A DNA stretch of 64,000 bases from Roseicyclus sp. (GTDB lineage Bacteria > Pseudomonadota > Alphaproteobacteria > Rhodobacterales > Rhodobacteraceae), in contig JAGYJU010000005.1 in the NCBI GenBank assembly GCA_018401965.1, forward strand, positions 1-64,000, in the 5' to 3' direction. Positions 9,405 to 17,193 of this stretch are shown one piece after another (the first letter of the stretch is position 1; every line of letters begins with the position of its first letter). The position numbers and the translations under genes were made by a program. The notes beneath the pieces were generated by a model. The model had not been told where the DNA came from. It did not search any database and saw only the letters and a program-made list of their open reading frames with translations.

Positions 9405-10166
9405 TCAACTGCGGATGTAGCGAAACACCGCCGAGGCAAGCCAGCCCGCGAAGATCGCGATCGCCAGCGACACGATGCCGTAGACCAGCGGCCGGTCATG
9501 CGCCAAGGCATAGATCAACCGTTCCAGCCCGACCTTGCGGACCGGGATGGTCTGCTCGAACACATCCACCACCGCGCCGCCCCGCGTCAGGAAAATCCGC
9601 GCGGTATAATCGCCCTCGGTCAGGTTCGCGGGCAATCGCACCGAGGTGTCGAACAAGGTCTGTTCGCGAAACCGCACCGCGCCTTCGTTCAATTGATAGG
9701 CCCCGTCGGCGCTGTGGATGCGGATCAGCGCCTCGGTGAAACTGCCTTGATCCAGCAGGCCGGTGCCCACCGCCCGGATCGCCATCGGGATCGATACGCG
9801 GTGGCGCAGATCCTCGGTCTGGGTCAGGGCGCGGGCCATGGGCACGGTGGTCTGCACGGCGTAAAATGTGGGGGCCGCATCGATCTGTGACGCGTCGGTG
9901 TTGACCCAGATCCCGAACCGACGATCCTTGCGGCGCACCGTGACCGGGCGGATCGGGCCCTGGACGGTGACGATCACCTCCATCGGATCGATGCCGGGCG
10001 GCGGGGCCTCGCGCCGCACCGCGCCATAGATCAGGATCTCGGAGCCGTCGAAATTGGTGGTGATCGAAATCGCCTCCTGGCTCAGGCCCGCCACCACCTG
10101 TTCGCCCCGTCCGGGCGCGGCGATCATCACGGCGGCGATGAGCATGGCGAAAAGCCGCCCCGTCAT
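9405..10166 (-). CDS. TIGR02186 family membrane-anchored protein, partner of TauE/SafE exporter
   Basis: Protein of 253 residues with an N-terminal signal segment (MTGRLFAMLIAAVMIAAPGRG), a long beta-rich extracytoplasmic part (EAISITTNFDGSEILIYGAV), and one C-terminal membrane helix (PLVYGIVSLAIAIFAGWLAS) ending in a short basic tail. This matches the TIGR02186 family, which in Rhodobacterales and Rhizobiales regularly follows a TauE/SafE exporter gene. The start (10166) overlaps the exporter stop by ATGA, so the two are probably translated together. Exact role unknown; presumed to work with the exporter on sulfur-oxyanion movement. Confidence 0.8.
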   Translation of the reverse strand: MTGRLFAMLIAAVMIAAPGRGEQVVAGLSQEAISITTNFDGSEILIYGAVRREAPPPGIDPMEVIVTVQGPIRPVTVRRKDRRFGIWVNTDASQIDAAPTFYAVQTTVPMARALTQTEDLRHRVSIPMAIRAVGTGLLDQGSFTEALIRIHSADGAYQLNEGAVRFREQTLFDTSVRLPANLTEGDYTARIFLTRGGAVVDVFEQTIPVRKVGLERLIYALAHDRPLVYGIVSLAIAIFAGWLASAVFRYIRS

Positions 10167-11089
10167 GGTGCGGCCCTCATGTCGGCCAGCGAATACAATT
10201 CCTGTGGCATCAATAACAGCCCAAGCGCCAATTGCCCGCAGACCGCAAGCACCATCAGCGCCAACAGGATGCGCAGCTGTTCGGCCTTCATCTTGACGCC
10301 GATCTGCGTGCCGACCTGGGCCCCGACCACGCCGCCCACCAGCAAGAGCATGGCCAGCACAAGATCGACCGAATAATTCGTGGTGGCATGCATCAGGGTC
10401 GCAAAACCGGTGACGAAAATGATCTGGAACAGCGAGGTGCCGATCACGACCTTGGTCGGCATCCCCAAGAGATAGATCATCGCGGGCACCATGATGAACC
10501 CGCCGCCCACCCCCATGATCGCCGCCAAGAGGCCCACGAACAGGCCCACCATCACCGGCGGGATGACCGAGATATACAGACCCGAGGTGCGGAACCGCAT
10601 CTTGAAGGGCAGCGCGTCGATCCAGGTGCGTTGTTTGCGCGATGCGGGCAGAACACCGCCCGCCGCCCGCGCCCGGCGCAAGGCCCGCAGGCTTTCGATC
10701 AGCATCAAGGCGCCGATCGTGCCCAGGAACACCACGTAGCACAGCTGAACCAGCAGATCGACCTGCCCCATCCGGGCCAGCGCGGCAAAGACCTGCACCC
10801 CGACCCCGGCCCCCACAAGGCCACCGGCCAAAAGCACGACGCCCATCTTGATGTCGACGGTCTTGCGCTTGAGATGCGCCAAAAGCGCCGAAAAGGACGA
10901 GGCGACGATCTGGTTGGTGGATGTGGCCACCGCCACGGCGGGCGGAATGCCGACAAAAAACAGGAGCGGCGTGATCAGAAAGCCACCGCCGACGCCGAAC
11001 ATGCCCGACAAGATGCCGACAAGCCCGCCAAGACCAAGGATCAGGAACGCGTTCACGCTCACCTCGGCAATGGGCAGATAGATTTGCAT
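10163..11089 (-). CDS. TauE/SafE family sulfite or anion exporter
   Basis: Membrane protein of 308 residues with about eight hydrophobic segments and two related halves, each starting with a glycine-rich motif (GLVGILSGMFGVGGGFLITPLL and LAAIMGVGGGFIMVPAMIYL, cited in part). These repeats are the TauE/SafE signature. The family exports sulfite, sulfoacetate or related anions across the inner membrane. It forms a two-gene operon with the TIGR02186 partner. The cargo cannot be read from sequence, and no taurine or sulfonate catabolic genes lie next to it. Confidence 0.85.
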   Translation of the reverse strand: MQIYLPIAEVSVNAFLILGLGGLVGILSGMFGVGGGFLITPLLFFVGIPPAVAVATSTNQIVASSFSALLAHLKRKTVDIKMGVVLLAGGLVGAGVGVQVFAALARMGQVDLLVQLCYVVFLGTIGALMLIESLRALRRARAAGGVLPASRKQRTWIDALPFKMRFRTSGLYISVIPPVMVGLFVGLLAAIMGVGGGFIMVPAMIYLLGMPTKVVIGTSLFQIIFVTGFATLMHATTNYSVDLVLAMLLLVGGVVGAQVGTQIGVKMKAEQLRILLALMVLAVCGQLALGLLLMPQELYSLADMRAAP

Positions 11090-11206
11090 GGGCGCGCGCC
11101 ACTTTCCTGCGTCTGTCCCTGCTTTAGCGCGCAGAACGCCGCATGGCCAGATGGCAGAAGCCCCCCCCGGCTGCGACGGATCGGAACAGCCGGGGAAGAA
11201 ATCGGG

Positions 11207-12382
11207 TCAGATCACCACGACATCGAGCGGCGGAAAGCCGTTGAACCCGACAGACGCGTAAGACGAGGTATAGGCACCGCAATTGCGGATCATCACCCGG
11301 TCACCGGATTTCAGCGACACCGGCAACGCCACGGGCCGCTTTTCATACAGCACATCGGCGCTGTCACAAGATGGGCCGGCCAGGATGCAGGGCGCCGTCG
11401 CCTCGCCGTCATGGGGGGTCACGAACTGGTAGCGGATCGCTTCGTCGATGGTTTCGGCCAGGCCCGAGAACTTGCCGATATCCAGGTAGACCCAGCGGTG
11501 CAGGTCATCCTCGGATTTCTTGGCGACCAGCAAGACCTCGGCGGCGATCATGCCGGCTTCGGCCACCAGGCCGCGCCCCGGTTCGGCCATGATGCGGATA
11601 CCGGCCGGGAAGCGCGCCGTGACCTGGTCCATCACGCGAGCGGCATAGGCGGTGGGGTGCGGGATCGCGTCGCCGTAAAAGGCCGGGAACCCGCCACCGA
11701 TGTTCAAAAGGTCAAGATCGAACCCGGCCTCGACCGCGGCGTGCCAGACGGCGGCCACCTGGTCGAGCGTGTCCGACCACATCGCCGGATCGCGGGTCTG
11801 GCTGCCGACGTGAAAGCTGATGCCGGCGGGGCGCAGGCCCAGCTCGCGCGCCTGTGCCATCAGCTTCAACGCGGTGTCGCGCGTGGTGCCGAACTTGCGG
11901 GTCAGCGGCCAATCGGCACCGGAGGCTTCGACGAGCAGGCGGATATAGACCTCGGCGCCCGGGGCATGGGCGGCGATCTTCTCGATTTCCTCGGCGGCGT
12001 CTGCGGCAAACATCGTGATCCCCGCGCGATGCGCAAAGGCGATGTCGGCGGCGCGCTTGACCGTGTTGCCGAAGGAAATCGCCTCGGGATGGGCACCGTG
12101 CGACAGGCACAGCTCGATCTCGCCGCGTGACGCGGCATCGAAATGCGAGCCAAGATCGACCAGCCGGTCGATGATTTCATCGGCTGGATTTGCCTTGACG
12201 GCATAGTGGATTGTCGCGGCCCCAAGCCCGGCATTCAACGCGTGAAACTGCGCCTCGACACGGTCGAGATCGATCACCAGCGTCGGGCGGTCGAAGGTAT
12301 GCGCCGCGATGTAATCTTCGATGCGGGCAGAGGGAACGGGAAAGGAAGCCGAGAAATCGGTTACTGTAGCGGTCATGGTCAT
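11207..12382 (-). CDS. odc: Ornithine/lysine decarboxylase, fold type III PLP enzyme
   Basis: Fold type III decarboxylase of 391 residues that makes putrescine from ornithine (or cadaverine from lysine). The PLP lysine is K63 in YAVKANP; the glycine loop is LLNIGGGFPAFYG; the phosphate-binding MAEPGRGLVAEAG and the cofactor/substrate cysteine motif GPSCDSADVLYE are all present. The alphaproteobacterial enzyme of this group is usually an ODC/LDC type. It is single-gene, with its own promoter and a ~120-base folded leader upstream, which suggests polyamine feedback control. Confidence 0.88.
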   Translation of the reverse strand: MTMTATVTDFSASFPVPSARIEDYIAAHTFDRPTLVIDLDRVEAQFHALNAGLGAATIHYAVKANPADEIIDRLVDLGSHFDAASRGEIELCLSHGAHPEAISFGNTVKRAADIAFAHRAGITMFAADAAEEIEKIAAHAPGAEVYIRLLVEASGADWPLTRKFGTTRDTALKLMAQARELGLRPAGISFHVGSQTRDPAMWSDTLDQVAAVWHAAVEAGFDLDLLNIGGGFPAFYGDAIPHPTAYAARVMDQVTARFPAGIRIMAEPGRGLVAEAGMIAAEVLLVAKKSEDDLHRWVYLDIGKFSGLAETIDEAIRYQFVTPHDGEATAPCILAGPSCDSADVLYEKRPVALPVSLKSGDRVMIRNCGAYTSSYASVGFNGFPPLDVVVI

Positions 12383-12511
12383 CTCCGAAAGACCGGGGGC
12401 CTAAGCCCCGCGAAGTTCAAAAGGAGACGTTACCGTCGCTACGTAACTGCGATGGTTAGGCCGGAAACCGGATTACCACCCGTGACAGAGGCGCGTGCGT
12501 TGGCGTCTATG
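12383..12511 (-). promoter_or_regulatory. Structured leader of the ornithine decarboxylase gene (speF-motif candidate)
   Basis: Minus-strand leader of about 125 bases. It holds CCGGTTTCCGG, an imperfect arm pair TAACCATCGC / GCGACGGTAA, a GTTAC/GTAAC hairpin, and a GGGGC-TTAG-GCCCC hairpin just before the GGAG ribosome-binding site. Alphaproteobacterial ODC genes are known to carry a long conserved leader (the speF RNA motif); I cannot confirm a match by eye. Confidence 0.45.
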
Positions 12512-12517
12512 GCGGCG

Positions 12518-12546
12518 CATATGAGGCCATCGTCGATTCAGTGCAA
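12518..12546 (-). promoter_or_regulatory. Promoter of the ornithine decarboxylase gene
   Basis: TTGCAC (minus strand, 12546-12541), 17-base spacer, CATATG (12523-12518). It would start transcription near 12511 and give the long leader. Confidence 0.5.
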
Positions 12547-12565
12547 GAGATTTTTTTCATCCCGC

Positions 12566-12649
12566 GAAAATTCGCAAAGCGCCCAAGCCCGCTTGGCGAT
12601 CTGGCGCACAGGGCCCGTGCGGCAACCGGGGAAGACGGCGCGAATTTTC
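12566..12649. other. Three-way-junction-like dyad element between ODC and VOC genes
   Basis: GAAAATTCGC (12566-12575) is exactly complementary to GCGAATTTTC (12640-12649). Between them lie a CCAAG/CTTGG hairpin (12583-12596) and a GCAC/GTGC hairpin (12606-12620). It is AT-rich at its base in a GC-rich context. It may be a transcribed structured element, a terminator-like repeat or an upstream control region; nothing decides between these. Confidence 0.35.
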
Positions 12650-12686
12650 CGGGCCATGATGGCGCAGCCCACGGGAGATCGCGACC

Positions 12687-13175
12687 ATGACACCGCCCTA
12701 CACCGCCCCCCAGGGATTGCGCATCGGTCATGTGCATCTGAAAGTGTCCGACCTGGACCTGTCCATCGCCTTTTACCGCGACGTGATCGGGCTGACGGTG
12801 ATGCAGCGCTACGGCACACAGGCCGCGTTCCTGTCGGCAGGTGGCTATCACCACCACCTTGGCCTGAACACCTGGGACAGCCTGGGCGGGCCGCGCCCGG
12901 CCCGCAATGCCGTGGGCCTGTATCATACGGCCTTTCTGTATCCCGACCGGGTCGCGCTGGCCCGGGCCTTCAGGCGTGTCGTCGATTGCAGGGTGCCCCT
13001 GGACGGGGCCGCCGACCACGGCGTGTCAGAGGCGCTGTACCTGTCCGACCCGGATGGCAATGGCATAGAATTGTATCATGACCGACCCGAGGCCGACTGG
13101 CCGCGCGACGCGGCAGGGCAGTTGCAGATGGTCAACAGCCGGCTGGACCTGGACGGGCTTTTGGCGCTGGCGTGA
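12687..13175 (+). CDS. VOC family (glyoxalase/extradiol dioxygenase-like) protein
   Basis: Protein of 162 residues of the vicinal oxygen chelate superfamily. Two beta-alpha-beta-beta-beta halves are visible: IGHVHLKVSDLDLSIAFYRD with the first metal His, GLYHTAFLYPDR with a second metal His near mid-protein, and LSDPDGNGIELYHD with the C-terminal Glu. This arrangement is most like the CatE/YfiE-type catechol 2,3-dioxygenase relatives. The substrate is unknown. It is divergent from ODC, with about 300 bases between. ATG follows GGGAGATCGACC. Confidence 0.8.
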   Translation: MTPPYTAPQGLRIGHVHLKVSDLDLSIAFYRDVIGLTVMQRYGTQAAFLSAGGYHHHLGLNTWDSLGGPRPARNAVGLYHTAFLYPDRVALARAFRRVVDCRVPLDGAADHGVSEALYLSDPDGNGIELYHDRPEADWPRDAAGQLQMVNSRLDLDGLLALA

Positions 13176-13180
13176 GCCCT

Positions 13181-13245
13181 GTGCAAATTTGCACCAATTT
13201 AGCGGCATCTGTCGTTTGACTTGTCTATCTTTGTAGGGGTAATCC
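13181..13245 (+). promoter_or_regulatory. Palindromic operator plus promoter for the 76-residue protein gene
   Basis: GTGCAAATTTGCAC (13181-13194) is a perfect 14-bp palindrome. TTGACT (13216-13221) lies 21 bases downstream, followed after a 17-18-base spacer by GTAATC/TAATCC. The layout suggests an activator or repressor site just upstream of a -35 box. Confidence 0.45.
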
Positions 13246-13284
13246 CTGTGCTCAACCTGAGATCACGGATCTAGGGAGCATTCC

Positions 13285-13515
13285 ATGATGATCAAACCCT
13301 CCCAACAGGCCAATGGCCTGAACGATGCCGGCCCGTTCGCGGCCAAAAGCCCGGTCGCCCGCCCTATCGGCGCCGACCACCGCGCCCCCCATGGCCAAGC
13401 CGCGCCCGGCGATGCCACCCCCGGACGGGTCCGACACCCTGCCGAGACGGCACCGGGCATCCCCGACCTGTCGATGGACTATCAGCAAGGGTTCTTTTCC
13501 GGATCTTCCAGCTGA
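13285..13515 (+). CDS. Small disordered hypothetical protein
   Basis: Not recognised. A 76-residue protein rich in Pro, Ala, Gly, Ser and His, with no hydrophobic segment, probably disordered, ending LSMDYQQGFFSGSSS. Support for being real: AGGGAGCATTCC just before the ATG, and a good -35 box with a 14-bp palindrome upstream, although no long homologous domain can be seen. It lies alone between the VOC gene and uspA. The opposite strand is open here too, but with no convincing protein. Confidence 0.45.
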   Translation: MMIKPSQQANGLNDAGPFAAKSPVARPIGADHRAPHGQAAPGDATPGRVRHPAETAPGIPDLSMDYQQGFFSGSSS

Positions 13516-13697
13516 CTGACCCATCCGTCTTGCCCCGATCCCCGGGAGGGGGCGACCGCGCGCCCACCGCGCCCAGCGCCCGACGGTGATGCGGCGCGCG
13601 GGGTCTTGCCGCAGCAGCGCCGCCCCCTGCCGTGATCCCGAAGCTGTGGACAGTCCGCGCGGCGCGCGGCATGGTCAAGGGCGGAGGGTTGTGATCC

Positions 13698-14153
13698 ATG
13701 CGTAAATTCCTGGTCGTTCTTGACGACACCCGCGAATGCCTGAACGCCATGCGCTTTGCCGCCATGCGCGCCGCGAAGACGCAAGGCGGCGTCGAAATCC
13801 TGTCGGTGATCCCCCCCGATGAATTCAACCATTGGATCGGCGTGGCCGAAGTGATGCGCGCCGAGGCGCGCGAACGGATCGAGGCGCATTTCAATGTTTT
13901 CGCCAAGTGGATGCGGGACAAGCAAGGCGTCGATCCAAGCCTGGTGATCCGCGAAGGCCAACCGGTCGAGGAAATCCTGGCCCATATCCGCGAAGCCCCC
14001 GAAATCGGCGTGCTGGTTCTGGGCGCGGGCACCGGCAAAAGCGGGCCGGGCCCCTTGGTGACGGCGATGGTGCGCCAGGCCGGCACGCTGCCGGTGCCGA
14101 TCACGATCGTGCCGGTGGAATTGAGCAAGGAACAGCTGGAAAGCATCACCTGA
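13698..14153 (+). CDS. Universal stress protein (UspA family)
   Basis: Single UspA domain of 151 residues. It begins MRKFLVVLDDTRECLNAMRFA (first strand and helix of the fold) and contains ILSVIPPDEF and the nucleotide-binding-like GVLVLGAGTGKSGPGPLVT near the C-terminus (G-x2-G-x9-G-S/T pattern), suggesting an ATP-binding member. Such proteins are induced in growth arrest and stress. A Rhodobacterales-type repeat with a strong hairpin follows the gene and may end its transcript before the Nfu gene. Confidence 0.88.
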   Translation: MRKFLVVLDDTRECLNAMRFAAMRAAKTQGGVEILSVIPPDEFNHWIGVAEVMRAEARERIEAHFNVFAKWMRDKQGVDPSLVIREGQPVEEILAHIREAPEIGVLVLGAGTGKSGPGPLVTAMVRQAGTLPVPITIVPVELSKEQLESIT

Positions 14154-14185
14154 CCGGTTTCGCCGCGCCCTTGGCGCGCCGACCG

Positions 14186-14236
14186 CCGGGGGGCTTTGCC
14201 CCCCGGACCCCCCAGGATATTTGGAAAACGAAGAAG
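14186..14236 (+). repeat. Dispersed Rhodobacterales-type GC palindrome repeat, copy 2
   Basis: CCGGGGGGC (14186-14194), loop TTT, GCCCCCCGG (14198-14206), then ACCCCCCAGGATATTTGGAAAACGAAGAAG. Same layout as the copies at 9331 and 55889: hairpin, C-run, then a conserved ATATTT-GAAAACGAAGAAG tail. Here it can serve as the terminator of the uspA gene. Confidence 0.65.
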
Positions 14237-14353
14237 CGGGAATTCGGTCTTGCGGAATACGCGGCGGCAACAGGAAAGTTTAGAACAGTTCCAAATCTTG
14301 ACAGTCCGGGCCCGGGGGCGCATATCTGACGAAACCGATAAGGATTGCGCGAC

Positions 14354-14917
14354 ATGTTCATCCAGACCGAATCCACCCCGAACCCGGCGACCCTGAAATT
14401 CCTGCCCGGCCAGACCGTGCTGGACATGGGCACCGCCGATTTCCCGACCGCCGAGGCGGCGCAGAAATCGCCCCTGGCGCGCGGAATTTTCGCGGTCGAG
14501 GGCGTGACCGGCGTGTTTTTCGGCAGTGATTTCGTCACCGTCACCAAGGGCGAGGACACCGCGTGGGACCATGTGAAACCCGCGATCCTTGGCGCGATCA
14601 TGGAACATTTCCAGTCGGGCGCCCCGGTGATGGAGGGCGAGCACCAGGCCGCGGGGGGGCATGCCGATCACGATGGCGAGGATGCCGATATCGTGGGTCA
14701 GATCAAGACGTTGCTGGACACCCGCGTCCGACCCGCCGTGGCGCAGGATGGCGGCGACATCACCTTTCACGGCTTTGATCGCGGCGTGGTCTACCTGCAT
14801 ATGCAAGGGGCCTGCGCGGGCTGCCCGTCGTCGACGCTGACGCTGAAGATGGGGATCGAGAACCTGCTGCGCCATTACATTCCCGAAGTGCTCGAGGTGC
14901 GCCCTGTCAACGCGTGA
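14354..14917 (+). CDS. Nfu-type iron-sulfur scaffold (NifU C-terminal domain)
   Basis: Protein of 187 residues with an N-terminal Nfu_N domain (MFIQTESTPNPATLKFLPG, EGVTGVFFGSDFVTVTK) and a C-terminal NifU-like domain carrying the Fe-S-binding CxxC in GACAGCPSS. It carries or delivers [4Fe-4S] clusters to target enzymes, as mitochondrial NFU1 and its alphaproteobacterial relatives do. A short His/Asp-rich linker (GGHADHDGEDAD) joins the domains. ATG at 14354 is chosen by family alignment. The TsaB frame overlaps the 3' end. Confidence 0.9.
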   Translation: MFIQTESTPNPATLKFLPGQTVLDMGTADFPTAEAAQKSPLARGIFAVEGVTGVFFGSDFVTVTKGEDTAWDHVKPAILGAIMEHFQSGAPVMEGEHQAAGGHADHDGEDADIVGQIKTLLDTRVRPAVAQDGGDITFHGFDRGVVYLHMQGACAGCPSSTLTLKMGIENLLRHYIPEVLEVRPVNA

Positions 14918-15566
14918 ACCGCTGATCCTTGGCTTTGACACATCGGCCGCGCATTGCGCGGCCGCTTTGGTCTTGGGCGACCGGGTTCTGGCCCATGCCC
15001 AAGAAGAGATGGGCAAGGGGCAGGCGGAACGCCTGATGCCACTGCTGGCAGAGATCCTCGTGGCAGGCGGGGCGGACCTGGCCGCGCTGGATGCCATCGG
15101 GGTCGGCATCGGCCCCGGCAACTTCACCGGTATCCGCATCGCGGTGTCCGCCGCGCGCGGGCTGGCGCTGGGGCTTGGCATTCCCGCTGTCGGTGTCAGC
15201 ACGCTGGAGGCGCGCGCCCATGGGCTGCCCCGCCCGGTGACGGTGATCGAGGATGCCCGTCGCGGCGAGGCCTATGTCCAGACCTTCGGCAGCGGGGCGC
15301 CGGGGGCACCCCTGCTGCTCAAGATGGGCGAGATCGGGCATGCGGTACACAGCGCCGCCATCACCGGCACGGGGGCGGCCGAAACAGCCGCATGCCTCGC
15401 GGACCTGACAAGCCTGCCCGCCGCCATGCCGCTGGCCGAGGCCATCGCGCGCATCGCCGCGAGCCGGTTTCGTGACCTCGCCCTGCCCCGCCCCGCCCCG
15501 CTTTACCTGCGGGCCGCAGATGCCGCGCCGGCCCGCGACAACGGGCTGGTGCTATTGACCCCATGA
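14904..15566 (+). CDS. tsaB: tRNA threonylcarbamoyladenosine biosynthesis protein TsaB
   Basis: ASKHA-fold protein of about 220 residues; partner of TsaD, TsaE and TsaC in t6A37 tRNA modification. ILGFDTSAAHCAAAL at the N-terminus and GVGIGPGNFTGIRI are family hallmarks. The frame needed to keep ILGFDTS has no ATG or GTG; a CTG at 14904 preceded by GAGGTG 5 bases earlier is the best start, overlapping the Nfu stop at 14917. An ATG-type start could only be obtained by losing the first conserved strand. It is coupled to rimI by ATGA. Confidence 0.85.
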   Translation: MSTREPLILGFDTSAAHCAAALVLGDRVLAHAQEEMGKGQAERLMPLLAEILVAGGADLAALDAIGVGIGPGNFTGIRIAVSAARGLALGLGIPAVGVSTLEARAHGLPRPVTVIEDARRGEAYVQTFGSGAPGAPLLLKMGEIGHAVHSAAITGTGAAETAACLADLTSLPAAMPLAEAIARIAASRFRDLALPRPAPLYLRAADAAPARDNGLVLLTP

Positions 15567-16012
15567 CGCCAAATCGCATGGCCGAGATACATGCGGCCGC
15601 TTTTGCCGAAACGGGCGATCCCTGGCCCGAGGCCGAACTGGCGGCAATGCTGGCGCGCCCCTTGATCCACCCCGTGGTGCTGGACGACGACGGCTTTGCC
15701 CTGCTGCAGATCCTGCCCCCCGAGGCGGAAATCCTGACGCTTGCCGTGGATCCAAGGGCACAGGGCCGGGGGCGGGGGGCGGCGCTTTTGGCCCGGGCCA
15801 TCGCCCTGGCCAGGAATGCGGGTGCAGAGGTGATGTTCCTGGAGGTGGCCGCCGACAACAGCAGGGCCCGGGCGCTTTATGCCCGCGCGGGCTTTGGCCA
15901 GTCCGGGCTGCGGCGTGGCTATTACGCCCGCGCCGATGCTCCCTTCGTGGATGCCTTGACCCTGACGCTTTCGCTGGGCGCCGCAAAAATCGGCACTGCC
16001 TGCGAAAGCTGA
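15563..16012 (+). CDS. rimI: RimI-like GNAT N-acetyltransferase
   Basis: GNAT domain protein of 149 residues; by position after tsaB it is the alanine acetyltransferase of ribosomal protein S18. The acetyl-CoA loop AVDPRAQGRGRGAALLARA (R/Q-x-x-G-x-G/A) is clear, followed by LEVAADNSRARALYARAGFG, the usual RimI motif with Asn and Tyr. The start overlaps the tsaB stop (ATGA). The C-terminus is somewhat longer than in E. coli RimI. The substrate assignment rests on context. Confidence 0.85.
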   Translation: MTPNRMAEIHAAAFAETGDPWPEAELAAMLARPLIHPVVLDDDGFALLQILPPEAEILTLAVDPRAQGRGRGAALLARAIALARNAGAEVMFLEVAADNSRARALYARAGFGQSGLRRGYYARADAPFVDALTLTLSLGAAKIGTACES

Positions 16013-16055
16013 CCTTGCGGCACCCGGCCGGCGCGGCCCTGGTCACAGAATCCGG

Positions 16056-16086
16056 TTGACCCTGCGCGCGCCCTTTGCCCTTATTC
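16056..16086 (+). promoter_or_regulatory. Weak candidate promoter of the nucleoside ABC operon
   Basis: TTGACC at 16056-16061 with CTTATT/TTATTC 18-19 bases downstream. It is the only -35-like box in the 162-base gap before the binding-protein gene. Confidence 0.3.
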
Positions 16087-16174
16087 GGATGGAGGATCGG
16101 CGACGATCTTTATCCAATTGGGGACCGCAGCCGGCCCAAACCGCCGCGGCCCGATCCAACCGGGAGTTAATCTT

Positions 16175-17170
16175 ATGACCATGATGAAGACGCTGATGGG
16201 CGCCGCCGCCGGGCTGGCCGTGTCCGCCACCGGCGCGCTGGCCGATCCGGCGATCATTTTCGACCTGGGCGGCAAGTTCGACCGTTCCTTCAACGAAGCG
16301 GCCTACAATGGCGCGCAGCTTTGGGCCGATGAAACCGGCGGCAGCTACCGCGAGATCGAGCTGCAGTCGGACGCGCAGCGCGAACAGGCGATGCGCCGCA
16401 TGGCAGAGGCGGGGGCCAACCCGATCGTCATGGCAGGGTTCAGCCAGGCAACGCCGCTGTCGGTCGTGGCCCCCGATTACCCGGACACGACCTTCGTGAT
16501 CATCGATGGCGTGGTCGATGCCCCCAATGTGCGGTCGGTCGTGTTCTCGGAGCATGAAGGATCCTACCTGGTCGGCATGCTGGCCGCGATGGCCTCTGAA
16601 ACCGGCACGGTCAGCTTTGTCGGCGGCCAGGACATTCCGCTGATTTCGCGCTTTGCCTGCGGCTATGCGCAGGGTGCGGCTGCCGTGAACCCCGATATCA
16701 CCGTGATTTCCAACATGACCGGCACCACCGGCGCGGCCTGGAACGACCCGGTGCGCGGCGGGGAATTGACCCGTGGCCAAATCGCCCAAGGGTCCGATGT
16801 CGTGTTCGCAGCGGCGGGCGGCACCGGGCTTGGCGTGCTGCAAGTTGCCGCCGACGAAGGCATCTTGTCGATCGGCGTGGACAGCAACCAGAATTACCTG
16901 CACCCCGGTTCGGTCCTGACCTCGATGCTCAAGCGCGTCGATGTGGCGGTGCATGACGCCTTTACCACCGGCCCCGAGGTGGAAACCGGCGTGCATGTGT
17001 TTGGTCTTGCCGAAGAAGGCGTGGGCTTTGCGCTGGATGAATTCAACGCCGAGCTGATCACCGAAGACATGATCGCTGCGGTCAATACCGCGCGCGCCGC
17101 GATCATCGCCGGTGAGATCAGCGTTCACAACTTTACCGAGGATGGCACCTGCCCCGTGCAGCTGCAGTAA
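16175..17170 (+). CDS. BMP family ABC transporter substrate-binding protein (nucleoside type)
   Basis: Periplasmic binding protein of 331 residues of the basic membrane protein (BMP/PnrA/Med) family, which binds purine or other nucleosides. A signal peptide (MTMMKTLMGAAAGLAVSATGALAD) is followed by AIIFDLGGKFDRSFNEAAYNG, the BMP hallmark with GGKFDRSFN, and the nucleoside-pocket region GVDSNQNYLHPGSVLTSMLK. The ATG at 16175 is followed by two more Met codons; the first is used. It heads a transporter operon that ends in a purine nucleoside phosphorylase, which supports nucleoside uptake. Confidence 0.9.
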   Translation: MTMMKTLMGAAAGLAVSATGALADPAIIFDLGGKFDRSFNEAAYNGAQLWADETGGSYREIELQSDAQREQAMRRMAEAGANPIVMAGFSQATPLSVVAPDYPDTTFVIIDGVVDAPNVRSVVFSEHEGSYLVGMLAAMASETGTVSFVGGQDIPLISRFACGYAQGAAAVNPDITVISNMTGTTGAAWNDPVRGGELTRGQIAQGSDVVFAAAGGTGLGVLQVAADEGILSIGVDSNQNYLHPGSVLTSMLKRVDVAVHDAFTTGPEVETGVHVFGLAEEGVGFALDEFNAELITEDMIAAVNTARAAIIAGEISVHNFTEDGTCPVQLQ

Positions 17171-17193
17171 TCGCCAATCCGTGACATCGGCGC

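Noticed and set aside
10232..12130. 632-residue open frame on the plus strand
   Set aside because: Antisense to the TauE/SafE and ODC genes, Arg/His/Gln-rich with no domain; a GC-rich shadow.
12511..12540. Seven-codon leader peptide frame (M-A-S-Y-A-P-P) before ornithine decarboxylase
   Set aside because: Its ATG lies between the -35 and -10 boxes of the predicted promoter, so it would not be in the transcript.
13364..15202. 612-residue minus-strand frame
   Set aside because: Runs antisense across uspA, nfu and tsaB with no domain.
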